In this document: positions 36,690-44,098 of the stretch, piece after piece
Layout of the letters: each line of letters begins with the position of its first letter
Numbering within the stretch: the stretch's first letter is position 1
Origin: Sinorhizobium chiapasense
GTDB taxonomy: Bacteria; Pseudomonadota; Alphaproteobacteria; Rhizobiales; Rhizobiaceae
NCBI RefSeq assembly: GCF_036488675.1
Contig: NZ_CP133149.1
Span: 62,001 to 126,000, forward strand
Reading direction: 5' to 3'
Length of the DNA: 64,000 nt
Position numbers and translations under genes: made by a program
The notes under the pieces: model-generated
Seen by the model: only the letters and a program-made list of their open reading frames with translations
Told to the model about the DNA's origin: nothing
The model's database searches: none

Positions 36690-37219
36690 GAAAGGCTCTT
36701 TCCCTTCTGTTGGCTCTCTTGCCGACATCCGTATCCGCAGCGCCCGCAGGCTATTTCGATCTTCTTCCTGGCGTCACCCTGGAAACTGGCGACACGTGGG
36801 TTTCCAATGGTGAAAGATTCCGCCTCTATGGCGTCCAGTCCTGTTTGCGCGGCACTGCCTATACGGACAAGCACGGGCAGAAACGCGACTGCGGCGAGGC
36901 ATCCCTTGCCGTGCTGGCGGCCTATATCAAAGACACCAAACCCGTTTGCGCCCCGGTGGTGAAGAAAGACGGTATCGCTTACGTCGTCTGCTACGCCACA
37001 GTTGGGAAGGAGCGGCTTGATCTGGCAAACGTCCTGATCACGGGCGGATACGCCTTCGCGGCCCTCAACGGTGAGGGCATGCCCTATCACGTCCCCTATT
37101 CCGTGGCTGAGAAACTTGCGCGCGATAAGCGTGCCGGCCTCTGGCAGTTCGAAGACGTCCAGCATCCGGCCATTCTCTTGAGCCGCGAGGTGAATGCGCG
37201 AACCAGGAAGGCAGAATGA
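36686..37219 (+). CDS. Secreted thermonuclease-family protein 2
   Basis: The product has 177 aa from ATG 36686, overlapping the previous stop by four bases. It has a Sec signal (MRKALSLLLALLPTSVSA), then FRLYGVQSCLRG, CGEASLAVLAAYIKDTKPVC, ITGGYAFAAL and AGLWQFED: the order of strands and turns seen in thermonuclease (SNase) proteins (RLxGxDxPE-type, then Gly-Leu-Trp end). The classical active-site Arg-Asp-Glu triad is not obvious. It may bind or cut DNA in the periplasm. Confidence 0.75.
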   Translation: MRKALSLLLALLPTSVSAAPAGYFDLLPGVTLETGDTWVSNGERFRLYGVQSCLRGTAYTDKHGQKRDCGEASLAVLAAYIKDTKPVCAPVVKKDGIAYVVCYATVGKERLDLANVLITGGYAFAALNGEGMPYHVPYSVAEKLARDKRAGLWQFEDVQHPAILLSREVNARTRKAE

Positions 37220-37917
37220 AGCGATACCTACTTGCAGCCGCCGCGCTCGCTACGATCCCCCATGCAGCGACAGCCGCGGATCTCATCAAGACTCCGGCCG
37301 CGGCGGCTCGGCCACCGCAGAGATTGAGCGAAGCTCCGATTTACCAAAATCCGGTCTACAAAGGCCGAGTCGCCGTCATGGACGGCCGTACCCTGTGGTA
37401 TCCGCAATATGCGCAGCGCGTTCGCCTCGTCGAGATCGACGCGTGCGAGCTCCCACAGTGGGCGATTGATCCCAAGTGGGTGGATCGCGAGCGGCAAAAT
37501 GCGCCTTCACCGGTTCCGTGCGGCCCACTTTCAAAGGCTTGGCTCAAGAGGACCATAGGCAGCAAACCGGTCGAGTGTACCGTCTTGGGCTATGGCAATG
37601 ACGGTATCCCCCAAGCGCGCTGCACGTCAGCCGGCCGCGATATTGCGGTCGAGATGCTTCGTGTCGGATGGGCGCGTGTCGCGTCGCCCTATTCATACAA
37701 CAGTCAATACCTGGCCTATCAGCAGCACGCGATCGCGGCTCGCTATGGCATGTGGGCCACTTACGTCCTCGACATGAACGAGTGGCGTCGCAAGGCCGTC
37801 GACAAGACGCTAGACCGCCAGCCGATCGCTGATTTCAACCTGCTTGTCGAACGGGAAAGCGAAATATCGCCTCCCTTCATCGACGCGCGGAAAAAACCCA
37901 AGAGGACAGACCGATAG
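37216..37917 (+). CDS. Secreted thermonuclease-family protein 3
   Basis: The product has 233 aa, coupled by ATGA. A signal peptide (KRYLLAAAALATIPHAATAA) is followed by GRVAVMDGRTLWYPQYAQRVRLVEIDACELPQW, the SNase-like core (VRLVEIDACELPQ matches the RLxGIDAPE pattern with changes), CTSAGRDIAVEMLRVGWARV, and ARYGMW near the end. A 35-residue tail is unique. Three such coupled genes next to a type IV system suggest a role in conjugation or in handling surface DNA. Confidence 0.75.
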   Translation: MKRYLLAAAALATIPHAATAADLIKTPAAAARPPQRLSEAPIYQNPVYKGRVAVMDGRTLWYPQYAQRVRLVEIDACELPQWAIDPKWVDRERQNAPSPVPCGPLSKAWLKRTIGSKPVECTVLGYGNDGIPQARCTSAGRDIAVEMLRVGWARVASPYSYNSQYLAYQQHAIAARYGMWATYVLDMNEWRRKAVDKTLDRQPIADFNLLVERESEISPPFIDARKKPKRTDR

Positions 37918-38322
37918 TTGCCCGACTTCGCACATATTGCGAGCTCATTCGCAACCGATCCGCTGGCGAGCTTAATGCTCGCCATTCCCTTATCGTTTGC
38001 GCTCATCGTCGTTTCGGAACGAATCTGGTGGGTGCACGGTCCGTTGGCCCTGGTGCTCCTGATCCTTTCGATCCTCTTTCTCGATCAACGTCATCTGGCG
38101 CTGGACAGCTTTCTCGTGGGCCTTTTCGCCTTTCCACCGCTTTGCAGGGACATTCCCAACCAGCCGATGTTTTTTCGGATCGGGATCCTCTGGTTCTCAG
38201 CCTTCGCGCTCGTCGCCGCCGTCCTCTACGCAGCGGGCGGTCGAGTGCACCACGCCACACCGCTCGACAAGCTATTCGTCGACCGGGAAGCTCCAGCCGC
38301 AACCATCACGAGGGCCAACTGA
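37918..38322 (+). CDS. Small membrane protein with TTG start
   Basis: The product has 134 aa; TTG at 37918 follows directly on the preceding stop (TAGTTG). It has about four hydrophobic segments (SLMLAIPLSFALIVV, GPLALVLLILSILFL, FLVGLFAFPPL and ILWFSAFALVAAVLYAAGG). No family is recognised. It lies in the same operon between nuclease-fold and cysteine-rich secreted proteins. Confidence 0.7.
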   Translation: MPDFAHIASSFATDPLASLMLAIPLSFALIVVSERIWWVHGPLALVLLILSILFLDQRHLALDSFLVGLFAFPPLCRDIPNQPMFFRIGILWFSAFALVAAVLYAAGGRVHHATPLDKLFVDREAPAATITRAN

Positions 38323-38323
38323 C

Positions 38324-38917
38324 ATGAAACGCCTACTTTATCCCGCAGCCGCTCTTGCTGCGCTTGCCTTCGCGCCCACGGGCGCAAAGGCACAAGATGC
38401 TTCCTGGGGCTGCCAGGTTCTCCTTTGTGCTGCTTCTCAATCTCCGTCCTGGCAGGGCGTTCCCTATTGCGTTCCACCTATGAAGAAGCTGATAGCCGCA
38501 ATGTCGCGGCCCGGATTTGACTGGCCCATTTGCCACGAGGCGAAGGCCGGCGAGCCAGGTCGGCACGAGTTCGAGGACTGCCCTGCAGGGGCGCGCGCCA
38601 CCTCCAGCAATGATGGGAACGACAACGGCTTGCGCCGCCGCAACGAGGAGGACCAATGCATCCGGGTCGTGGACAGATGCGAGAACCGCAGCGAGTACAA
38701 CCGCCTCTATGGTGACGAGGACGCCAACCAGCGTAACGGCGTGACCGTAAGGTCCATCAGCGGCAACAGCGACCATTTCGGGAATCGCGACAATCGCTAC
38801 AACGGCTGCAACGTGCAGGTAACTTCCCCCCGTCCGCGGCGCGCAAATCCCTGGTTCTTCGACATTCCCAACGACAAGGGCGTCAAAGAGCGCTTCTGGT
38901 TCAATCTACGCACCTAG
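38324..38917 (+). CDS. Secreted cysteine-containing conjugation-linked protein
   Basis: The product has 197 aa with a signal peptide (MKRLLYPAAALAALAFAPTGAKA). The mature start GCQVLLCAASQSPSWQGVPYCVPPMKKLI has the pattern CxVLLC...C-PP often seen in small secreted proteins near rhizobial transfer genes. It contains further cysteines and a polar Asn/Arg-rich middle. One base separates it from the preceding gene. Its function is unknown; a role in the transfer apparatus is inferred from position. Confidence 0.72.
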   Translation: MKRLLYPAAALAALAFAPTGAKAQDASWGCQVLLCAASQSPSWQGVPYCVPPMKKLIAAMSRPGFDWPICHEAKAGEPGRHEFEDCPAGARATSSNDGNDNGLRRRNEEDQCIRVVDRCENRSEYNRLYGDEDANQRNGVTVRSISGNSDHFGNRDNRYNGCNVQVTSPRPRRANPWFFDIPNDKGVKERFWFNLRT

Positions 38918-38939
38918 CCTTGCCTAAGAGGAAGAATCT

Positions 38940-39356
38940 ATGCACCAGAACACCATAATCGCGATCGCAGCCACCCTCGGTATAGCGGCTGGCGCCGGCG
39001 GCACCTACATTGCAACCTCCGAGCCGAAAGTTGAAGCTCTGGCCATCTCGAAAGCAGAACTGGTTGCGGCTATCTCCGCTGATCCATCTCTTTGCCCTAT
39101 TCCGACCGTTGAAGCGCCGACAGAAGCCGAAGCATTGGCCGCCTACCGCAAAGCACATGCGGCGTCTCCTCTCGTTTGGGATCGGAATAATCTGCCGGAA
39201 ATCTCTCTGGCACTCGGCCAATGTGACAAGGCCGGGGCCGGGCCAGGTGTCGCTTGCATGACCGCAGTTAAGATGGGACCCGAAGCGCGGCCTGTTGATC
39301 GAATCGTCGGCTTCGCAAAGTCAGCATCCGGCGAGTGGGTCGCCACAATCAACTAA
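38940..39356 (+). CDS. Hypothetical periplasmic/anchored protein
   Basis: The product has 138 aa: an N-terminal helix (NTIIAIAATLGIAAGAGGTYIA) acts as signal or anchor, followed by a soluble domain with EAEALAAYRKAHAASPLVWDRNNLP and GVACMTAVKMGPEA. GAGGAAG lies upstream. It is last in the operon and is followed by a clear terminator. No family is recognised. Confidence 0.7.
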   Translation: MHQNTIIAIAATLGIAAGAGGTYIATSEPKVEALAISKAELVAAISADPSLCPIPTVEAPTEAEALAAYRKAHAASPLVWDRNNLPEISLALGQCDKAGAGPGVACMTAVKMGPEARPVDRIVGFAKSASGEWVATIN

Positions 39357-39361
39357 GAAGG

Positions 39362-39384
39362 AAGCCGCCCAACAAGGGCGGCTT
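39362..39384 (+). terminator. Rho-independent terminator
   Basis: AAGCCGCCC (39362-39370) pairs with GGGCGGCTT (39376-39384) over a 5-base loop, followed by attcttct. It closes the + strand operon that starts at 36081. Confidence 0.85.
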
Positions 39385-39437
39385 ATTCTTCTGCCCTTCA
39401 CACTCGACCCAACACATTGCCGGGCCAAGGCACAGGC

Positions 39438-39773
39438 CTATTCCACGGGCTCGGTCGTACTCAAGACGGCATCCATTTCTTCCGGCTTGAGCGAGCCTCG
39501 CGTCGCGAACAAATACGCGGCCAAATAGATCAACTTTTGCCATCCTTGCTGATCGTTGCACGGCCGGTGGTTCACGATCTTTAGCCTGGCGGCCTCTTCC
39601 TCTTTCGTCACCTTGAGCAGAGCATTTGCGTAGACCACGTTGGTTACATCGCCAGCCGCGCGGCGTTCATCCCATTCGCGCACCGCCTCAGAAGTCGCCG
39701 ATAGCGCCGCTATATGCCGCTCCATCATCGCCTCCAACGACACCGCGGCTTCCATTCCAAAATCTTCTGTCAT
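39438..39773 (-). CDS. Small conjugation-linked hypothetical protein (paralog of 42965-43423)
   Basis: The product has 111 aa, from ATG 39773. Its core MERHIAALSATSEAVREWDE, RRAAGDVTNVVYANALLKV and LIYLAAYLFATRG matches the product of 42965 block by block. The pattern is all helical with no signal or membrane segment. The two paralogs flank the RcgR/RcgA-like pair on opposite strands. I do not know a function. Confidence 0.72.
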   Translation of the reverse strand: MTEDFGMEAAVSLEAMMERHIAALSATSEAVREWDERRAAGDVTNVVYANALLKVTKEEEAARLKIVNHRPCNDQQGWQKLIYLAAYLFATRGSLKPEEMDAVLSTTEPVE

Positions 39774-39884
39774 CGCACCCTCAAACCCAGGCTCCGCGCT
39801 AATTCCCGGACCTCCCAAATCGAAGGGAGGGCAGGAGCCTCGCTCCTGCTCCCGAGCTCGTGCGGAACAGCGGAAGAGAGGGGG

Positions 39885-39993
39885 ACAAGCGCTAAACCGG
39901 AGGGGGATCACCCACCGCAGGGCCGTGTCGGCGCAGCCGTCCGGTGCTGCAGGCCATCGGGCCGAAGCATGGGGAGACCGGTTTAGTGCTTGT
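39885..39993. repeat. Spaced 16-bp inverted repeat
   Basis: ACAAGCGCTAAACCGG (39885-39900) and, inverted, CCGGTTTAGTGCTTGT (39978-39993) match in 15 of 16 bases around a 77-base centre. It lies in the 266-base gap between divergent genes. It could be an operator pair, a large hairpin or part of an origin of transfer; no nick sequence is recognised. Confidence 0.55.
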
Positions 39994-40039
39994 GGGGGAG
40001 AGAGGGCAGGGCTCTTTCTTCCCCTCTCAGTGAGTTGAA

Positions 40040-40180
40040 ATGGAATTGCGGGCCGAGTTGGCGGCATCCATCGACGCCGGCGAGCGACAGATCGCGGCCG
40101 AGCTGGAGCGCGCCGTCGCGCAGCACCAGCAGCAAGAGGCCGCAATCGACGCGCTGATCAGCGTTGAGCCGCCTCACTAG
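40040..40180 (+). CDS. Very small hypothetical protein
   Basis: The product has 46 aa (MELRAELAASIDAGERQIAA to ISVEPPH), highly helical and coiled-coil-like (AELERAVAQHQQQEAAIDAL). The stop codon lies inside a terminator hairpin, a good sign that it is a real gene end. The ribosome site is weak. Confidence 0.5.
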   Translation: MELRAELAASIDAGERQIAAELERAVAQHQQQEAAIDALISVEPPH

Positions 40181-40187
40181 GCGGCTC
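40166..40187 (+). terminator. Hairpin terminator
   Basis: GAGCCGCC (40166-40173) and GGCGGCTC (40180-40187) form a perfect 8-bp stem over a 6-base loop at the end of the 46-aa gene. Confidence 0.65.
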
Positions 40188-40231
40188 TCGATCTTTCCTG
40201 AGTGTCACTGAGACGGCGGCTGAGGCCAACT

Positions 40232-41257
40232 TCATATTCGCCGGGCCGATTTGTCCGCACACGATAGAAACCGCTTCAAGCTCAAACCCGCCAGTAAAAT
40301 GTAAGGCGGCATGGCGAGCGAATAGTGACCGCAGTTCAGTTGCAAAACATTCGGCCTGACTCCGGCGTCCTTCAGCTTCTGAATGAGGCGTCTTGATAGG
40401 TCGGGCAACACCACCTTGTCCCTCGTAGCCAACACGACGTGAAGTTCGAGATCGGACCGTGCCAGATTATGCGCGTAATTCTCCAAGTTGAGCGGACCCC
40501 ATGCCCTTCGGAGATCGGTGAGCTCAATTACAGGCTCAAGGCTATCACGTATCGATCGGGTCGCGCGCCCCGTCCAAACCATGTCTGCGAGACTACCCGC
40601 CGTCAAAAATAACGAGGCCTTCGATACGGCCGGATCATGCGCAGCGATCAATCCCGCAACCCAGGAGCCAAGGCTCATGCCGAGAACCGAGACCTCTCGA
40701 TAGCCTTCGCTCTTCAGCCAGCGGATGAGCTTTCGCCCATCCCATACGGCCTGCCTCACGGACTGGATCGTTCGGCCGAGATTCGAACTAAGCATATAAT
40801 CGGCGTACAGCGAGCCGGGACGGCTGCGCTCGAGGTGGTAAGGCATAGCAATCTCGACAACCGTGATCCCACGCTGCGAGAAAAACTTGGCAATCTGACG
40901 ATTTCGGGCGCTGGCATTCCAGTGATGAAAAATCACCAAGGCCTGATCGAGCGAGCCGCTCTCGGTGATTTTTGCCCAAACGACGTTGTTCTCTTCGACG
41001 TCAGTAGAAATGTCCGATGGAAATCTGAGCCACCCATCGTGCCTTTCAAAGCCCTGACCGCTCCCGCTCGGCTCATCGTAAAAGCTTGAATCAGACAGGG
41101 CCCGGTCCGCAAGGACACAAAACTCGTCAATAGTTTCTATCCTCTTCTCGCCCGGAAAGGCCCGGCCGGCGTCGAGGACGAAATCCGTTACTTTCTTCGC
41201 TTCCTCACCGCGCCGCGCCCGCCGCTCGTCCCAACGATCAAGCCAACTATGATACAC
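40232..41257 (-). CDS. rcgR: Alpha/beta hydrolase, RcgR-like putative quorum-lactone hydrolase
   Basis: The product has 341 aa. The nucleophile elbow is GMSLGSW (GxSxG), with an oxyanion-type HHWNAS earlier and a C-terminal NCGHYS that could supply the catalytic His. No signal peptide is visible. It overlaps the preceding membrane-protein gene by 11 bases. The pair (a large membrane protein and a hydrolase) next to a rhizobial transfer operon matches RcgA/RcgR, proteins I recall as described for conjugative transfer of rhizobial plasmids. The family name is from memory and the lactone activity unproven. Confidence 0.68.
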   Translation of the reverse strand: MYHSWLDRWDERRARRGEEAKKVTDFVLDAGRAFPGEKRIETIDEFCVLADRALSDSSFYDEPSGSGQGFERHDGWLRFPSDISTDVEENNVVWAKITESGSLDQALVIFHHWNASARNRQIAKFFSQRGITVVEIAMPYHLERSRPGSLYADYMLSSNLGRTIQSVRQAVWDGRKLIRWLKSEGYREVSVLGMSLGSWVAGLIAAHDPAVSKASLFLTAGSLADMVWTGRATRSIRDSLEPVIELTDLRRAWGPLNLENYAHNLARSDLELHVVLATRDKVVLPDLSRRLIQKLKDAGVRPNVLQLNCGHYSLAMPPYILLAGLSLKRFLSCADKSARRI

Positions 41258-42857
41258 TCTGGTTGCTTCCTAACTCGCTTGCTCGCCATGGCCCAAACTC
41301 TGGATCAAAGAGGCCGTATGTCGCGAGCAGCACTCCAACGCCGAGGAGGATCGAAAAGCCCTCAAAGGCATCGATCAACAAGTAGCTGGCAAAGAGCAAC
41401 GCTACGACTGCAGACATCCTCCATAGAGGCGCGCGAAACCGCTTTCCGACACCCAAGCGGATGGAACCGTACAGAAAAACGATACAGGTCGAAATGGCGA
41501 CTAGGAGGCTGCTGTAATGCGTCGGCATTCTATAGCTGAAGCTATTGCCGCCGTCGTGGCGCTCATACAGGGCCGAAGACATATCGTGGGCTATCCAGGT
41601 CACGATATCTCCTCCGTTCGAGCTCAGGTAAGAGCTTTGGACCTTCATGCATATGGCGACCAGAACACCCAGGACAGTACACCGGAAAATTCCCCGCATT
41701 ACCCTAAGGCCGATTTCACCGCCCTCGCGCCGATGTTGCACCGGTCCCATCGTTGATGCCTCTTCAATTCTCCAGAGATCATGGACGATCGTATGAAGCA
41801 GAATGAGGCCCGCGAAAAAAAGATAAAAGCAAAGGCACATGTAAAGATATGCGAGCGCCGTGAAAATAATCGAAACTGGCACTGATATGACGTCGGGTTG
41901 CACAATGGCTAACTTGCCCCAATCTATCGCATAGTTGCCACCGCCGTTGATCAACGGGATCAAGCACACGCCGATCCACTGAAAAAGACCCGCGAACAAG
42001 ACGCAGATCAAGAAAACCGCCCAGTATGTGTACGAATAAGCTTGAACGTTGCGCGTCCAGGCATCGTCGCTTTCCAACCGGTCCCCCTGCGCTACCAGCC
42101 TGAAGCGCGCGTCATGTTTCCAGAAGACCAGCAGCTCTATGACGAAGGCGAAAAATAGCGGCAAGAGCACCATAAAGAGGAATGTCCAGTTCGGTGCCCA
42201 TAGAAAACCGACCTGCTTAACGACACCATCCGCGCGGCTATAAGTGGCGCTGTGGATCCCGACGATATACGACAAAAACCCAAGGGCGGAGGCACCCGCG
42301 AATATCGACGCGGGTAAATTCAGGGGCGATCCATGGCTGAAAAGCGTTTCCGATCTTCTCGCCAAGCTGAAACCCTGTGTTCGCCGGGTGGCATCAATGC
42401 CTTGTGGCTGATCGCTCGCAGGCTGCGTCTGATCATCGATTGTCACAGGCGACGGCATATCTGGAACCCGCAGCGCCGTGCTGCTACCCGCCTTCTTCGA
42501 ATCTCGTCTCTTGGCGGTTAGCCGTGATTGTGCCGCGCTGAGCTCCATCTGCCAATCGCTGGTCGCTTCCGGATCGTCGCACCCAAAGATCCGCGCCAGC
42601 CAACGAATGTTGGACGGGCTAATCCCCTTCTCGTTCTCTTGAAACCAGAGCTGCACCGTCCGCAAATCGACTCCGATCCGGTTGGAGTCGATCTGTGAAA
42701 TCGCCTCTGCCAAAAGCTCCGGCGTCCATGGGCCTTGCGGAAACCCGTCACTGCCTAATGGCCGGCCTGCTCCCGCAGCGGCTAACTGCTTGAACAGTTC
42801 CTTGAGATCGCTCCCGTCCTTGGGCGGTGCGACAAAAATCTTTCCGTTCTTTTCCAA
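41247..42857 (-). CDS. rcgA: Polytopic membrane protein with N-terminal HTH-like region, RcgA-like
   Basis: The product has 536 aa. Residues about 40-110 look like a helix-turn-helix/XRE-type region (DLRTVQLWFQENEKG, then SNIRWLARIFGC). About eight membrane helices follow from residue 180 (for example LFMVLLPLFFAFVIELLVF, AYLYMCLCFYLFFAGLILL and FSILLGVGVLLATYGLF). This fusion of a regulator-like head with a membrane body and its coupling to an RcgR-type hydrolase suggest RcgA, a rhizobial conjugation protein. Direction is minus; it is divergent from 42965. Confidence 0.65.
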   Translation of the reverse strand: MEKNGKIFVAPPKDGSDLKELFKQLAAAGAGRPLGSDGFPQGPWTPELLAEAISQIDSNRIGVDLRTVQLWFQENEKGISPSNIRWLARIFGCDDPEATSDWQMELSAAQSRLTAKRRDSKKAGSSTALRVPDMPSPVTIDDQTQPASDQPQGIDATRRTQGFSLARRSETLFSHGSPLNLPASIFAGASALGFLSYIVGIHSATYSRADGVVKQVGFLWAPNWTFLFMVLLPLFFAFVIELLVFWKHDARFRLVAQGDRLESDDAWTRNVQAYSYTYWAVFLICVLFAGLFQWIGVCLIPLINGGGNYAIDWGKLAIVQPDVISVPVSIIFTALAYLYMCLCFYLFFAGLILLHTIVHDLWRIEEASTMGPVQHRREGGEIGLRVMRGIFRCTVLGVLVAICMKVQSSYLSSNGGDIVTWIAHDMSSALYERHDGGNSFSYRMPTHYSSLLVAISTCIVFLYGSIRLGVGKRFRAPLWRMSAVVALLFASYLLIDAFEGFSILLGVGVLLATYGLFDPEFGPWRASELGSNQSVS

Positions 42858-42964
42858 CGGCTTATACGCCCAAATTTCGTTTCGTTTCGTATCCTATCGT
42901 GCCTTCAGCCTCAATCAATGGTCTTAACGCCCGCAATGCAACTTGATCGGTGAGGCATTCCACC

Positions 42965-43423
42965 ATGCAATTGTGGTCGTCATCCAGTTCGCGTTCGTCC
43001 CGTGGTACCGGCTCCATTTCTCCACGCCCGAGCACGGCTTTGAGTGCGTCAGCAACGGAGCGTGAGGCGGGACAAAAAGAAGGGAGTGGGGCGGAAACTG
43101 CGGTTGGCCTTTGCGACTTGATGGATCGGCATATCGCGGCGCAACTGGCGACCGCGGACGCCGTTCGTGCGTGGGATGAACGCAGGGCGGCCAGCGAGGT
43201 TACGAACGTAGCCTATGCAAACCGATTGTTAGATGTTGCGCGGGATGAAGAAGCCGGCCGGCTGGCGATCGTCAATTACCGGCCGCGGGGCGATCGGGAA
43301 TCGAGGCTGAAGCTGGCCTATATGGCGGCTTACCTGATCGCGACACGTGGCACCCTGAACGCCAATGAGATGAATGCCGTCTTGGAAGCCCCTCGCGATC
43401 GGCCAAGCACATCGGTTTCCTGA
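42965..43423 (+). CDS. Small conjugation-linked hypothetical protein (paralog of 39438-39773)
   Basis: The product has up to 152 aa from ATG 42965 (GTG 42950 is also possible). The first 45 residues are Ser/Arg-rich and low complexity; the rest (LMDRHIAAQLATADAVRAWD, RRAASEVTNVAYANRLLDV, YMAAYLIATRG) closely follows the 39438 gene. It is the last gene before the inserted transposon. Function is unknown. Confidence 0.7.
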   Translation: MQLWSSSSSRSSRGTGSISPRPSTALSASATEREAGQKEGSGAETAVGLCDLMDRHIAAQLATADAVRAWDERRAASEVTNVAYANRLLDVARDEEAGRLAIVNYRPRGDRESRLKLAYMAAYLIATRGTLNANEMNAVLEAPRDRPSTSVS

Positions 43424-43448
43424 CTCTCCTTTATGCCGATTGCACAAT

Positions 43449-43467
43449 AGTGTGCTGAGACCACACT
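43449..43467 (+). terminator. Small hairpin after 42965-43423
   Basis: AGTGTG (43449-43454) pairs with CACACT (43462-43467) over a 7-base loop, 26 bases past the stop. There is no T-run. Confidence 0.4.
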
Positions 43468-43474
43468 GCTGTCG

Positions 43475-43479
43475 ATTAT
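43475..43479. repeat. Target-site duplication, left copy (ATTAT)
   Basis: ATTAT directly precedes the left inverted repeat and is repeated directly after the right one (57488-57492). Five bases is the Tn3-family duplication length. Confidence 0.85.
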
Positions 43480-43517
43480 GGGGTCGTTTGCGGGAGGGGG
43501 CGAAATACACCGTAAGC
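43480..43517 (+). repeat. Tn3-family left terminal inverted repeat
   Basis: The repeat begins GGGGTCGTTTGCGGGAGGGG and continues with gcgaaatac. From memory this matches the ends of the Tn5393/Tn163 branch of Tn3-family elements. Of its first 28 bases 25 match the right end in inverted orientation. Confidence 0.85.
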
Positions 43518-44098
43518 GATCGGGCAGTTTACCCTAGCAACATGAGAACTTTACACGGTTTTTGGCGGGTTTCGCCACACAACAGCCGTTGGATAGTCTC
43601 CCCGCCGACGGCAAAGTGCGACCCATTCCGGTCGTTCGGGCCGAAGCAACAATGCAAGTCGGTCCATCGCGGACCTTTAGCTGATAGGAGCCTTAAGCTG
43701 CGGGACGTGCGGTTTAGCGTCACCTGTGCTGGGGCAGGAGGGCGAGTTGAGCGACCAACAGTAACTAAATTCGCGTAATAAAGTGCCCAAGGTAACTGAA
43801 ACGATCGCGTTTCTTAGAATATAATGTAGTAGATTAAATTAGGGGACTGGGCACTAAGCGGCGGGTATGGCGAGCATTTCCGATGCTTTCAATCCGGGTC
43901 CGGGAATTTAGTTTTACGGCGCAAATCGTGAAGCCGGACGAGCCCTGAAAAACCGCGGTGGTGGTCGGCCGCGTGCTGCTCGTGTGATTGAATCGACGAG
44001 GACTTAGCGGGTAGCACGTGTAACCTGTATATCCCGGATCTGTGGGAGAGCGCATCAGAACCAGCCGTATTCGACCATGTCAAATGGGATGCTAGGTC
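43518..44098. other. No supported gene; left-end DNA of the transposon
   Basis: No good frame. The stretch near 43800-43850 is AT-rich (ttagaatataatgtag) and could hold the promoter of the cyclase gene. Confidence 0.5.
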
